From Berberis thunbergii (taxonomy: Eukaryota > Streptophyta > Magnoliopsida > Ranunculales > Berberidaceae): DNA of 64,000 bases. The stretch spans positions 496,001-560,000 of the forward strand of contig QNQO01000522.1 of NCBI GenBank assembly GCA_003290165.1. Direction: 5' to 3'. Below are positions 46,010 through 57,129 of this stretch, piece after piece; positions within the stretch are counted from its first letter, which is position 1, and every line of letters begins with the position of its first letter. A model generated the notes under the pieces. The model was not told the DNA's origin, searched no databases, and saw nothing but the letters and a program-made list of their open reading frames with translations. The position numbers and the translations under genes were made by a program.

Positions 46010-46732
46010 GTATGATATTCTTATGCACCTTATATCTGTTGGGTGCATCATAAACTAATCCATTTTGCATACGGATGCATTTTCTATGCATATTTTATTT
46101 TTAATTGTTTGAAAGTTGGTACATGGTAAGCTTGACAAATTGTAGTTTAATTGTGATCCTATAGATTGAAAATCTATTGAGATTCCAAGCTTGACAAGTT
46201 GTAGTTTAACTGTGAATCTGTGATCCTATAGATTTAAAATATATTGAGATTCCAAGGCAGTGATAATCTTTTTAATAGCTGGATTGAATAGAGGTATTCT
46301 TACCTGACCTCTCACAATTGTAGCAGTTCCAACCCTTCCTCTCCAATTCAGGATTGTCAAAACCCAAGAAAAAAGCAATTCTGAGTTGCTTATATTAATA
46401 CAATTATTAGAAAAATGTTGTATATTTTTTATAATTTGAGAAAATATTGATTCAACTTCATGGAGAAGTGGAGAACAGAACTCAGAACTTTCTCTGAACT
46501 CTCTTACATATCCATGAATTCGCCAATCAAACAGAAGTTGCTAAGAGAGAGAAGATCCGAAGAGGTATATAATAAAAAATTCCCAAGGATTGTATGCAAA
46601 CAGAGGAGCCGGTGAGAAACATGATGAAATAGAAAAGAAAATAAATTAGAGTATTTGTAAAAGAATAACTTGTTAGGTCTCTGCATCATAAAAGTAATAT
46701 CTTACAAGGAAGTTTGTTTTGCTTGTTAACAG

Positions 46733-47533
46733 TGAGTTTCAACTCATTCATGAGTTGTGCTTATATGTACTATCAGCATCTCAAAGAACTGAGCTTGTAC
46801 GAGCAACACTTGGAACTTTGCATGCTTTTCTCTCGTGGATCCCCCTGGGTTATATCTTCGAATCCCCACTGGTGTGTACATTAATCCCTGTATCTCTGTG
46901 ACTAAAACTAATGGAAAAGAGAGGAACACATTTACATAAACATATGTGTTAGTAATAGATCCTAGTTTTTCAGATCTCACTTCATCCTCAGTATTGTAAT
47001 ACATTTTCCTCACTTCTATGTATTGAATAGCTGGAAAGATTACTGAATTTCTTCCCGGTGGGATCATATAGGAATCTGACTCTCCAGTGTTTGACAGAGG
47101 TAAACATGCTTTCCTTCAATATAAACAACATTTTCACGTAAAACAGTAAACTGTCCCATTCAGGAATATTGGAACAATGGAGGTTAATATCACATTATGT
47201 CTTGTCGTGGCGCTTGCAGGTTGCCACCCTTCAGTTTGGGGACTTCTATGATGTGCAATATGTCAAGATGTATACTATCTTTATGGTGCAGTTACAGGTA
47301 TCATACTTCTGAGTTTTGAAAACATTTATTATTATAACTTTGGTGTGCAAACTTTTGGTTTAAATCTGATTACTTTTGTAGCAATATTGATAGATTTGAT
47401 TATTGATGTTTGGCATAAACCAATTGCTGACATTTTGCCTTTGTATGTGATGCTTTTAGACGATTCTTCCACCTGGAACAAACTTCCCCGAAGCTTATGC
47501 CCAGGGTTCCAGTGAAGAACAGTTGAAATTTTA
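46733..47533 (+). pseudogene. XPO1: Exportin-1 (XPO1/CRM1) fragment, element 2 copy
   Basis: Exons 46733-46871, about 47033-47099, 47220-47297 and 47460-47522 read the same CRM1 residues as the copy at 7411-8519. Exons and introns are nearly identical between the copies by eye. This copy stops about ten bases into the intron after GSSEEQ, where the donor GT is changed to TT. Two later exons present in element 1 are missing. Relative to the right-type end, both copies have the same orientation. Confidence 0.9.
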
Positions 47534-49761
47534 TGTATGAGTTACATGTTGCAATATCTTATGTATGAGTTACATGTGGAACCATGACTGGTGGATTTCA
47601 CTATCTTATGTATAAGTTACATGTTACAATATGAGGGTGTTTTAGCGTCATTGGTTTGCCAGATGGATAGTATTGCTAATCCTGGAACTATATTTGCTCA
47701 CTGAGTGGTACCCTGCGGTGTATCGTCATTTTTATTAGGATCTAACAAATTAACAAGGGACTTAACCACACACTAACATTTTTTTATTTTTAACTTCATA
47801 TATTGTAGCAAAATACGTTGTTTTGATTTATTTTGTTCTTTATTCTTAGTGAACTTGGTTTGTTAATTAGTTAGATTTTGTTGATTCATTTGTCTGTAAG
47901 GTTTTGTTAAATGAGGAGTTTTAAGTTGATTCTCGTGAAATTAGAAATATTTAAAAGGTTGATATCTTTAATTGAGATTGTTCTCTTGAGCATTAAGAAC
48001 CTTTTAAGGTTTTCTCCTTAATCAACAGTTTCTTCTTTGATTAGAATTCGACGCTGGATAATTTGGATTTTATTCTTAGCATTTATACAATCTAAATTCT
48101 TTGTTGTGATATATACCTTCAAATTCCTAGGTAGATTTGTTGTTTTTTTCATTTATGGCCAAATTGAATTCTGCAGGTCGAATTGTGTTTTGCAAGTGGA
48201 GCATAATGGCAAAGAGTCCTGGCAAGGTGTTGTCTTGGCTTGGGACAGAGTTGCTTTGCTCTGTTTCTGTTCAGAAACAGGGCAGCGATGGCTGGAAGGT
48301 GCAAGGCGCAGGCGCAGAGGAATTGGCTGCAGTTGCTCTATTTTTTCAAGGAAAAACACAGCAGGTTTGTTGTGTTTGTTTCAAGGAAAAATAGAGCAGG
48401 TGGCTATGTTTTATGGGCAAGGAGCCTGGTACGTCGTTCTCTTTTCGTTTATATTCATGATATAAAAAATTTACTCATTAGTTGCATCCTGCGTCATGTT
48501 TGCTTTTAGCTCAAATATGATGTATTTTTGTTGTCATTTTACTTGTTGCTAGTTTGTAGATCACAACATATCCTTCATTTTTGCTCACTTTCTTCTTCTT
48601 CTCTTAAGAATGTGTAGTAAGCTCTTTTCCTATATTCATTTCTTATTACGACAATGAGATTTTTCATTGGGTTTGGTTTGCCTCTATAGTTCATTAGTTC
48701 AGTGCCATGAAAATTTTGGTTTCTTTGTTCATTTAAAATATTTGCATTCCCTGTTATAAGAAAATAAAAAATTGATTGAGTTATATTTCTTTTTGGTTTC
48801 TTTCTTATTACTTGTTGGGTTATATGGTCTAGTGCATGTGTGTTTGTGTTTGACATGTTTCTTTTTCTCTGTCAGTCTCAATTGGCTATTTAGCTTTCAG
48901 TTATCATATAGTTATTTTGATATGACATTCTATATTTCTTTATTACCAATCGTGTAAAACACACATACAACTGACTTATTTAAAAAAGTAAGTCCCAAGA
49001 AAACACTTTCAAGCCTTTCCACCGGGTTAGCTAACCCACTTTGTGCAGCAGCCATGAACCTATTCCTTCCCATTGCTCTTCTCCCCCTTCCAGAAACATC
49101 TATGAATATACGTCTAAAGTGGGACAAGGAGAAGTGCTTTCCTTGAGCCCACAAAGTTTAGATACTTCTATTTCTAGTTCACGTGGTCAATGCTGGCCAA
49201 CCTAATTTGATATGCTTCCCATTGCATCCCTGATTATCTTGCAAGCTCTGAAATAACAAGTTTATTAGGAGATCCATCATTCACAGAAAGTAAGCTGACT
49301 TTGTTGTTTCAACTTCTTGCTACTTCTGATTGTCACACAAGGAGAAGTATATCTTTGTTAACTAAAGAGGGGATTGTGCAAACAGAAAGCAGGTAAATAC
49401 AAATGCTAGCAAGGGTTGATTGGATGAGGATGATCCTTCCTAGAGATACTTGGTTTCCAAGCATTTAAGTAGGGAAATGCTTAATGCAATACTTAATCGA
49501 TCTACTCATAATTTATCTCTGTCCCTATCCAGGAATTAACAATTCAAGCATTTAAGAAATCTAATTTGCAGAAATTATGAATACATGAAGCTCTCAAGTT
49601 CAAGCTATATGTGAAATTGTATTGCAGACTGTACTAGTAGCTTTTGTTGTGCAACTCAACTTTCAGCTACAGAAGCAATAAGAGTGCATATAGTATACAG
49701 TCAGCAGACATTACTAGTATGTGGGCGCTTCTCTGATTTAGTCCATTTGCTTCCATTGTAG
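47534..49761. other. Unassigned cargo between XPO1 and zinc-finger fragments
   Basis: Mostly AT-rich. At 48130-48420 base composition is more balanced and all three plus frames stay open for 85-140 codons. They contain Q/G/A-rich text I cannot assign. At 49154-48960 a minus-strand stretch (RRAMGRNRFMAAAQSGLANP) also looks protein-like but is unidentified. No CACTA transposase. Confidence 0.4.
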
Positions 49762-49896
49762 GGTACCGATAAATCAGACTCTGCTATCCCTGAAGGCAGA
49801 TGGACCTGCACTAAATGCAACAACCTCAACTACCCTTTCCGAACAGTATGTAATCGTAAGGGCTGTGTGAGTGACAAACCAGAATCTGGAAATTAG
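49762..49896 (+). pseudogene. RanBP2-type zinc-finger exon
   Basis: An exon after an AG acceptor reads AIPEGRWTCTKCNNLNYPFR, then TVCNRKGCVSDKP and a stop at 49894-49896. The pattern W-x-C-x2-C-x3-N-x3-R-x2-C-N-x3-C is a complete RanBP2-type (RBZ) zinc finger with all four cysteines. Plant RBZ proteins often bind RNA. Only this terminal exon is present, so the parent gene is uncertain. Confidence 0.8.
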
Positions 49897-50878
49897 TAAA
49901 TTTGCCAGAACAATCACTTTCCTATATCCTCTTTCCATGTGACAATGCATTGACTGGAGGTCAAGGACAAAGACTGTTTTTTACATGAAATGCATGCGTC
50001 AAATATGCACGAATATAGATAGATATATACTGTTGTTTTGGAGGTGCGTTACTTTTATATATAGATATATACGACTCTTTCTGTATGAAATCACTAGAAG
50101 GAATTGTGGATGAGTGATTGTTTTTTGAGGTTTGTTTGCTAGTTGTGATTAGTATGTCATCGAATTTTCCCATTTTTGGTGTCTTTTTGCATACTATATT
50201 CTGCATGACAAGTTAAATTCGAAGTAATGTTTGCTGTCCCTAGAATTGATGTTGCACATACGTAAACTCAGCTACATAACAAGTTTGCATATCTTTCACT
50301 TTGGTTACTTCGTCATCATTTCAAACCAGCTGAAAGTGAATTTTATTTTGTCTATGTTTTTTTACTTATTTTGTGTTTTTATGGAGATGAAAATGTAACT
50401 TTATGCATCCCTGCATCACAAAGGACATGGTATGGTATCACCTATGTTGACATTGACACATGAAATCGATTTCTAATCTGTTTCGGATTCATGAATTTAC
50501 ATTCTGTATTTTATTTCTTGACCAATCATCTCCAATACACATTCTTTTCAAGTTGAGATGACCTCCAACAATGAGTTCTTTTCCTTGAGCAGTAAGATGA
50601 AAATGAGTTCTTTTCCTTGAGCAGTAAAGTTTTGCTATGATTTATGGTGGTATGAACTTTCTTTTGGATGCATGTCTGCTGCTCCATAGTCAGACATGCC
50701 TTCCTAAATTCTGTTATTGCCACATGATGAACCTAGACAATTTTTTTCTATATCATACCCCCTTCCCCCACTCTGAAACTGCAAAAATAAATGCTCGTAA
50801 TAATGTTAATTATGTATATCTAAGCAATCACATTCTTCATTGCGATAGGATTTTAATTGTATTCTTCTTTTTGGTCAG

Positions 50879-51333
50879 GCAAGGGATGCGAGGAAGTTGT
50901 TTGCAAGCCCAGAAGGAGACCATCTCACATTGATGAATGTATATCGGTCATCTGCTGAGTTCTTGGAGAAGAGCAAACTGGTAGGCAGTAAAAATAAGAC
51001 TGCTGAAAGAAACCTGAGCAAATGGTGCAAGGAAAATTTCATCAATAGTCATTCCTGGAGGCATGCTCAAGACATTCACAGGTTAGTTCTATAATTTTTC
51101 TCCAAAGATGTTCACTCTTAGTTTAGTTGATCTTGACAATTCTTTTCATTGCATCTTTTGTTCATGTGTATTCTCATGTGTTATATGCTTTAATGCAGTC
51201 AAATTAGAGGGCATGTTCAACAAATGGGTTTGCGTATTGCTTCATGTGGATAAGAAGCCCTTCAATTTCGGCGATGCCTTACTGCTTCCTTCTTCCTGAA
51301 TGCTGCTTTAAAACAACCTGACGGTTCATACAG
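50879..51333 (+). pseudogene. DEAH-box RNA helicase, C-terminal fragment
   Basis: Exons 50879-51081 and 51199-51333 read KLFASPEGDHLTLMNVYRSS, AERNLSKWCKENFINSHSWR, HAQDIHSQIRGHVQQMG, then a TAA (51251-51253) and ALQFRRCLTASFFLNAALKQ PDGSYR. This is the helicase-associated C-terminal region of a DEAH-box splicing-type or DHX RNA helicase. The stop replaces a codon inside a conserved stretch, so the frame is dead. The motor domains are absent. It is the last cargo piece before the right arm of element 2. Confidence 0.85.
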
Positions 51334-51399
51334 GTTTGGATGTGACCACTTCTCTGAGTGTTGAGCAGCAGCAGTGCGTACCTCGCATCATCAGCAGAT

Positions 51400-52063
51400 T
51401 GTCCCTTGCAGCAGCAGCATTGCGTCTCTCGTAGCAGTAGCAGCATTGTTCCACTTTTTTTGTATTTGAGATATTTAAGTTTGTGCGTGTCATTGTATTT
51501 GAGATATTATTTGATAGATTTTGACTCAATGTAATACATTTTCTTATTAATTACATTACTTTGCCTTCATTAATTACATTACTTTGCCTCCATTATTTAA
51601 TAGATTTTGACTCAATGACTCAAATTCATTTGATAGCAAAAAATTAAAAAATAAAAATAAAAAAAAAATTTTGCCACGGTTTTAAACCGTGGCTAACTGT
51701 TGCAACGGCTAAAAATCGTGGCTACCTTGCCACGGCTTATAACCGTGGCTAGTACTGGCCACGGCTTAAAACCGTTGCTAAAGCTATTGTAACGGCTTCA
51801 AACCGTGGCTAACTTGCAACGGTTTTAAGCCGTGGCTACTCCTGCCCACGACTTAGAACCGTGGCTAAGATTTTGGCAACGGTTTATGACCGTGGCTAAA
51901 TCATCAACCGTCCTCGAGATAAAACCGTTGGTAATATTTTAGCCACGGTTTTTAGCCATTACTAGGGATTTAGCGACGCCTCTACAGCCCACGGTTCTAA
52001 ACCGTGCCAATGGGTTACCCCCACGATTTAAAACCGTTGCTAATGGCCATTTTTGGTGTAGTG
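51400..52063. repeat. Right inner flank, palindrome array and terminus, element 2
   Basis: Inner flank 51400-51660 (AGCAGCAGCATTGCGTCTCT onward, then TTTGACTCAATGACTC) is shared with element 1. The array at 51670-52045 has about fifteen palindromic units and the GGCGTCGC-equivalent module. It ends in TTTTTGGTGTAGTG. Confidence 0.85.
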
Positions 52064-52066
52064 GTA

Positions 52067-52486
52067 GGTGTAGTTTAAGAATGAGATCTTCGTGGAGATC
52101 TTTATCTAATTAGGAGGGAAGTTTCATGTTAGTCCTGTGCTTCTAGATTCGTAGGAGATAATTCCTAATGTGAGAGTAATCCGTCGAAAAGAGTTTTCCT
52201 GTGTGGAATGTATTTTGGTATGTGCTTCCTAATTAGAAGCAGAAAGCAGCAGTAGTTGTCCTTCTAAAGCTGATCCTATATATACTTTCCTCAGTAGGGC
52301 TTATGAGTATTAAGGATAACTGTGAGACATGTGGGCCTAGCATGTTGTAAGAGTTCGGGTCCGCCTGGCTGACTAAATTGAGCGGGCTTAGAGCCGCTTA
52401 GGCCGGATCAGTGTTGGGCTGATGTTGGGGCCTGTAATTCCTCGAGATCAACATGACACATGTATGACCATTTTTATTAATCATCA
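52067..52486 (-). repeat. 5' LTR of copy B, second part
   Basis: Continues the LTR after the CACTA insertion and ends in TTAATCATCA, followed by the ATTAC duplication. Confidence 0.85.
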
Positions 52487-52491
52487 ATTAC

Positions 52492-54090
52492 AAACAAAAT
52501 CTTATTTCCTTGCTACAAAGATTTATTTTTAAAAAAATATTGTTTTCAATAAAATAAAATAACATTGCCAATAGTGTAACAATTTTCAATAAAATATTGT
52601 TTTGTTGCTATAAATTAATAAATGAGCTTTAACAAGAAAAACACTAATAAAATTTTTTATCAATCATTATCAATGAACCGAATCATTACTAATAATATAA
52701 TTATTTAGGAAAACATATTTCTTACTAAAATAAATTAATAAGTATTAATATTCTGTTAACAAGAAAAATATTTTGTTGTTAAAATTAGTCTTCTTTAGAA
52801 ACAAAATATTTTATTTCAGATGATGCCATATTAGCAAAGAACTATTATTTTGTGGTCATAAAAAATATTTAATTGTAAATCAATTCGACAAGAAATTAGG
52901 TTTTGAATGAATGTTTCCCGCCACCTATTTAACAAGGAAAGTTTTTAACAAAATATATTTTGTTATGAAAAAGTAATAAGTTTATGATTTTTCAATGATA
53001 TTTGTTTTCGTTGACAATGATACCCTATTAACAACGAAATGAAATTCGTAAAAAAAAAAAAAATTGTTGGTAAATGATAAATTTCTTGTAGTGAGAAAGG
53101 GTTAGGGAAGAAGATGAATGCAATCTTGAAATTAGAAAATTTTAGATTTTTTTGCTACTCAAAGACCTTGACTATAAATGGGGTCTGACTGAATTTCTAG
53201 AACTAATGAAACCAAGGAGAAATATGTAAGAACTAATTAGTGCCAAAAGGTAAATAACTTTCTAATTTTTAGAAATAACATGATTTTAGAACGCCGTAAT
53301 GCCCTAAAAGCAAGAAAAAAATTTGTAATCACTTCAATCCTTTATAGTACATTTATATCACTAATGACATTTATTAAAAAATAAAAAGAATTATTTATTT
53401 GCTTTTTAGCACGCTTGTGCTGGAATTAAATTTTCTTGGGCTTATCTCATAAACAACATAAAACTTTTTAAAGTACCAAAATGATAAAATAAAACTATGA
53501 GAGCGTCTAGTGAAGCTATCTAACACGCGTTTAGGAGAGAGACAGGAGAGTTAAATATCGAAAATTCTAAAATGCATTGGAGTTTCGCCTGGATGGTGCC
53601 AAGCACTTGCACCCCCCCGCGCATGCCAGTCACGTGGGCATCAAATGGGCAAAAAAAATAGCACAAAAATTCAGAAACCCATAATGAGAAATGAAGCAGA
53701 GAAGATCGATTGAGTGAGTATGCACGCTTACCTATAGAGCAGGAACTGGGGGGAAAAGATCAGTTGTTGAGTGAGAAGAAGAAGAGGCTCAAACTCTAAC
53801 AAGGAGAAACGTTTGTGAAGAAGGTTTACAAATGGTTTTCTGAACCAAGATTGTAAAACCATTCATTGTGAAACACTGTTGATTGGAAACTGAAGTTCAA
53901 GCTGTCTACTTTACTTGTCTCTAGGGTTTGGGGGATGGAAAGATTGGAGCTTTGGGGGTCTAAATGGAGACATTAACTTCCTTAAGTAACTGAAAGTTGT
54001 TCCAAGGTGCTTCCAATGCTTTTGGCAAAGTCAAGTTCTTTTCTTCTTCATCAGGGAAACTGCTCAACCTCAAGGTTGGGCAAAATCCCT
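52492..54090. other. AT-rich intergenic sequence with MITE-like remnants
   Basis: 52492-53094 is very AT-rich and ends in AAATTTCTTGTAGTG, like the end of a CACTACAAGAAAT-type MITE; its other end is not clear. 53095-53270 (for example GGGGTCTGACTGAATTTCTA) is the reverse complement of part of the 1.36-kb tandem unit. 53520-54090 has no gene I recognise. Confidence 0.45.
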
Positions 54091-54279
54091 CTACCCCAAC
54101 TGAATGAATGGCGGGATTGAATCTCTAAAGATAAGGTCTTCTTCCCCATTTCTGGGCTTCCATTTCACCGGCTCGATTCTGAGAGTACTATGACCCCGAC
54201 TCGGTGTTGGAGGATCGCTAACCCAACTCTTTGAAGGAGATGGAGAAGAAAATGGAGTGTTTGAAGGAGTAGGAGTAGC
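54091..54279 (-). CDS. Short uncharacterised ORF (hypothetical)
   Basis: Minus-strand ATG at 54279 opens a 62-residue frame rich in Pro, Ser and Thr at its start (MATPTPSNTPFSSPSPSKSW), ending in DLIFRDSIPPFIQLG. The N-terminal style resembles a plant first exon, but I recognise no family and see no second exon. It lies about 240 bases from the oppositely oriented GTD-binding copy, so it could be a divergent neighbour or noise. Confidence 0.25.
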   Translation of the reverse strand, partial: ATPTPSNTPFSSPSPSKSWVSDPPTPSRGHSTLRIEPVKWKPRNGEEDLIFRDSIPPFIQLG

Positions 54280-54464
54280 CATTGGAGAGATCTGTTTCAC
54301 TAAAATATATCTATTTTTGTGGAAGGCCCTTGAAACTATTTTTGCCCTTTTAATGCCCACGTGCCTGGCATCTCTCGGGGTGCACATGCTTGGCACCATC
54401 CAAGCGAATCTCCAGACGAGACTCCAGTGCTCCCTAACATTGCTCGTTATAGCTCTTTGGCATA

Positions 54465-55790
54465 TGCAGCAGCACACAACACCATCACTGCTCTCTCTCT
54501 CTTTTCTTCATCTCAATCATCATGTTTGGGTTTTCAAAGAAACGCCTTTTCAAATTTCCGATGATGGAATGCGCTTCTTGTTTCAGTTTCTCAAGCAAGA
54601 ATATCACTAGATTCGGATGTGGGGTTTGGATTTTCTTATTATCTTTCATGCTTCTTGTTTGGGGTTGGAAACTTATGTGTTTTGGGTTCAATTGTAAGGG
54701 CCTTTTGCATTTTCTTGTGAGATTGAGTTATTTGAGAAATGGGTTTCATTTTGGGATGGATTTTGGTGAGGAAACTTCTTCAAAGATTTCACCTTTTCAA
54801 TCTGCTTGTTCACAAGGGGAAGAAAAAGAGAAAGATTTGGGGTTGGAAGTAGGGGTGGGCAAATGGGTTCAGGAACCGCGGATCCAAACCGAACTGGACC
54901 GTTTTACTCCAAACGGTTCGGTTTTGATTTTTAAAATTGTGAAACAATTCGGTTCCGGTTCCTAAATTTTTTTTAAACGGTTCGGTTCAGATCTGATTAG
55001 CTGGAAAAAAAAATTCTGATCTTTTGCTTATTCTTCCATTACTACTTGTTCTTGTTTATCCTCCTCCCATTCTCATGGATTCTCTCTTCAAGCTATTGTT
55101 GGGGTATGTGCTCCTATTGGTGTCATTTGTAGAGGAAACAAGATGATATACTATGGTGACTGGCACTGTTTTCTGTGACCAGTGGAAAGATGGTCAGAGA
55201 AGTCTCATTGATTACCCACTCTCTGGTGAGTCTGTCTACACATTCTAGCATTTTTTTTAAGTAGTTGTTGATTTAGAGGCATTATTTCTTGAAGACCCGA
55301 ACAAATTTGTGACATTTTATAGTTTGGGTCGTCTCTTCAAACTTGTCATGGTAATGTCTATTTGTCTGTAAACCTGAAAAGGAGAACAGACAGAGATTTC
55401 CTAGGTATGGTTGGATTCGGGTTTTTCCATTAGACTATGATCAAGCTATTGATTGAGTCCATTCAAAATGTAAAAAATGAATTTTGGATCCATGTATGGC
55501 AATACATTGCACAAGTCTGTGGCGGCGTGGCCTGGTAATATTTTTGGAGATATATAATACAGGAAGCGTAGGAACCGAACTGTTGTAAACAATTTGAGTT
55601 AGGTTTGCTTCCAACGTTCAAAATAGATGAACCGATCCGAATCGAAACCGTTAAAATTTTAAACGGTTCGAGTTAGGTTCCTCAAAATTTGGAACCGAAC
55701 CGAATCGGGCCCACCCCTAGTTGGAAGTGTTTAATTCTGGGTTCAAGAGACATTTTCTGATTCTGGGTTCAAGAACTCTTCAAACAAGCT
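54465..55790 (+). pseudogene. GTD-binding (DUF593) gene, truncated left copy split by a hAT
   Basis: ATG at 54522; the frame reads MECASCFSFSSKN, FLLSFMLLVWGWKLMCFGFN, CKGLLHFLVRLSYLRNGFHF and SPFQSACSQGEEKEKDLGLE up to the hAT insertion at 54850. It resumes at 55720 for some 50 bases. The hydrophobic stretch FLLSFMLLVWG is a probable membrane anchor. The copy ends before the GTD-binding domain. It is an inverted partner of the minus-strand copy at 56176-57088 and carries part of the same 5' leader twice (54445-54500 and 55793-55850). Confidence 0.75.
54850..55719. mobile_element. Non-autonomous hAT element, TAGGGGTGGGC type (second)
   Basis: Ends TAGGGGTGGGCAAATGGG and GGGCCCACCCCTA, with a perfect 8-base duplication GTTGGAAG (54842-54849 and 55720-55727). 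The arms are full of GGTTCGGTTC-like repeats. The interior has no transposase. It has the same terminal sequence as the element at 31503 but a different subterminal repeat. Confidence 0.92.
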
Positions 55791-56175
55791 TTTTTACCCC
55801 TTTCACTGCTTTCATTCTCACAGCAAAAATTCTAGCTCTGCACACTCATAGTCAAATGCATAACATCAACAATAAGTTGAGTGCTAAACCAAAAGCATAC
55901 ACCATCATTTCCTTTCAATATAGTGTGGCATGAATGTGGTATGACATGGATCTAGTCATAGCAGAAGGTAGAAAAAATCAAAAGAAAACTTTTTCAACTT
56001 GAAGAAGATTGGTATTATAAACATATGAACAAACTTAACATTGTTGCTCAACTAAGGCAGAAGAAAATATAAAATGCAACATCATTTACATTAATAATTA
56101 GAACAAAAAATAGACAAGGTTGTGCTTCATATATGGTTGTTAGTTCACTATAATTTCCCAATTGAAGTTGAGAAC

Positions 56176-57088
56176 TTAGTAGGGTGGCGAATCCATGTCA
56201 AGAGAACTAACCATCCCTGCGGTTAGATCATCCCCAAAACTGCACTCCAAGCTCTCATTGTGATCATTCCAAACATGCCTTTCTCCTTCCTCACTAACCA
56301 AACACTGGCACGAATTCAACTCATTCTCTAAAGCATTCCTCTCTTCTTCACACTTGCACACCAGCCAACGCAAATGGTTAATCACTTGTTGATCATGAAG
56401 CTGTTTATGCTTAGCCATTCATCGGTACTGATTAGCCTGAATTTCAATCTCACTCTTTTCAGTCTGAAGCCTCAAAATCATTGCCATTGCTTCATCTGTT
56501 GTTGTTGCTGCAACCATCCTTTCTTTCTCCATTTCCAAACAAGCATTATTTGCACGTTTCCTTTCAATCTTAAGATTTCTCCTCAATTCCACCAAATCCA
56601 TCTCGTCATCATCTTCTTCTTTTTCCCGGGGTAAAGAAGACTCATTGGCATTAACAGTAGATGTAACTTCACTGCATTCAATCCGAAAATGAAACCCATT
56701 TCTCAAATAACTTAATAATCCCATAATCAGAAAAAAGTCCCTTGAACCCAGAATTAGACATTTCCAACCCCAAATCTTTTTCTTCCTCTTCCCCTTGTGA
56801 ACAAGCAGATTGAAAAGGTGAAATCTTTGAAGAAGTTTCCTCACCAAAATCCATCCCAAAACGAAACCCATTTCTCAAATAACTTAATCTTCCAAGAAAA
56901 TGCAAAAGCCCCTTACAATTGAACCCGAAACACATAACTTTCCAACCCCAAACAAGAAGCATGAAAGATAATAAGAAAACGCAAACCCCACATCCGAAGC
57001 TGGTGCTCTTCTTGCTTGAGAAACTAAAACAAGAAGCGCATTCAATCATTGGAAGTCTGAAAAGGCGTTTATTTGAAAACCAAAACAT
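56176..57088 (-). pseudogene. GTD-binding (zein-binding, DUF593) protein, broken but near full length
   Basis: ATG at 57088. An N-terminal part with a membrane segment (VFLLSFMLLVWGWKVMCFGF) is followed, after a frameshift near 56720, by LLSYLRNGFHFRIECSEV and the GTD-binding domain (DLVELRRNLKIERKRANNAC, LEMEKERMVAATTTDEAMAM, ILRLQTEKSEIEIQANQYR). A TGA at 56419-56421 interrupts the domain; beyond it the frame continues MAKHKQLHDQQVINHLRWLV to 56176. Proteins of this family are probable myosin-binding receptors on vesicles, with the coiled-coil DUF593 domain binding class XI myosins. About 300 residues, shorter than most members. One frameshift and one stop make it a pseudogene, unless these are assembly errors. 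Confidence 0.8.
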
Positions 57089-57129
57089 GATGATTGAGAT
57101 GAAGAAGAGAGAGAGAGAAAGAGAGCAGT

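Larger units (their letters stand above)
40974..52063 (+). mobile_element. CACTA-type element 2, non-autonomous, six gene fragments
   Basis: Ends CACTACACCAAAAG and TTTTTGGTGTAGTG, with a 3-base target duplication GTA (40971-40973 and 52064-52066), all as expected for CACTA elements. Length 11,090 bases. Subterminal palindrome arrays lie at 41000-41370 and 51670-52045. Cargo, all on the plus strand: TBC/RabGAP, COP1-interacting-protein relative, NAA25, exportin-1, RanBP2-type zinc finger, DEAH helicase. No CACTA transposase is visible. Its right end is shared with both ends of element 1. The left end is of a different type, lacking the GGCGTCGC module. Confidence 0.92.
32974..52486 (-). mobile_element. 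LTR retrotransposon copy B, interrupted by CACTA element 2
   Basis: Flanked by a perfect 5-base duplication ATTAC (32969-32973 and 52487-52491). It has a 658-base 3' LTR (32974-33631), an internal region to 40740, and a 5' LTR split by CACTA element 2 (40741-40973 plus 52067-52486). Without the CACTA element it would be about 8.4 kb. Gag and protease remnants are on the minus strand, the antisense ORF on the plus strand, and no polymerase is visible. It is the most complete copy of this family in the window. Confidence 0.85.

Noticed and set aside
41690..51333. Cargo as processed retrocopies
   Set aside because: Introns with GT-AG borders remain in nearly all fragments, and there are no poly-A tails.
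51670..52045. Regular short repeats that could look like a CRISPR array
   Set aside because: The units are degenerate palindromes inside a plant transposon end, with no unique spacers or cas genes.
54257..54610. 117-codon plus-strand frame
   Set aside because: It overlaps the GTD-binding copy in a different frame and lacks any family resemblance; the conserved frame is the one from 54522.
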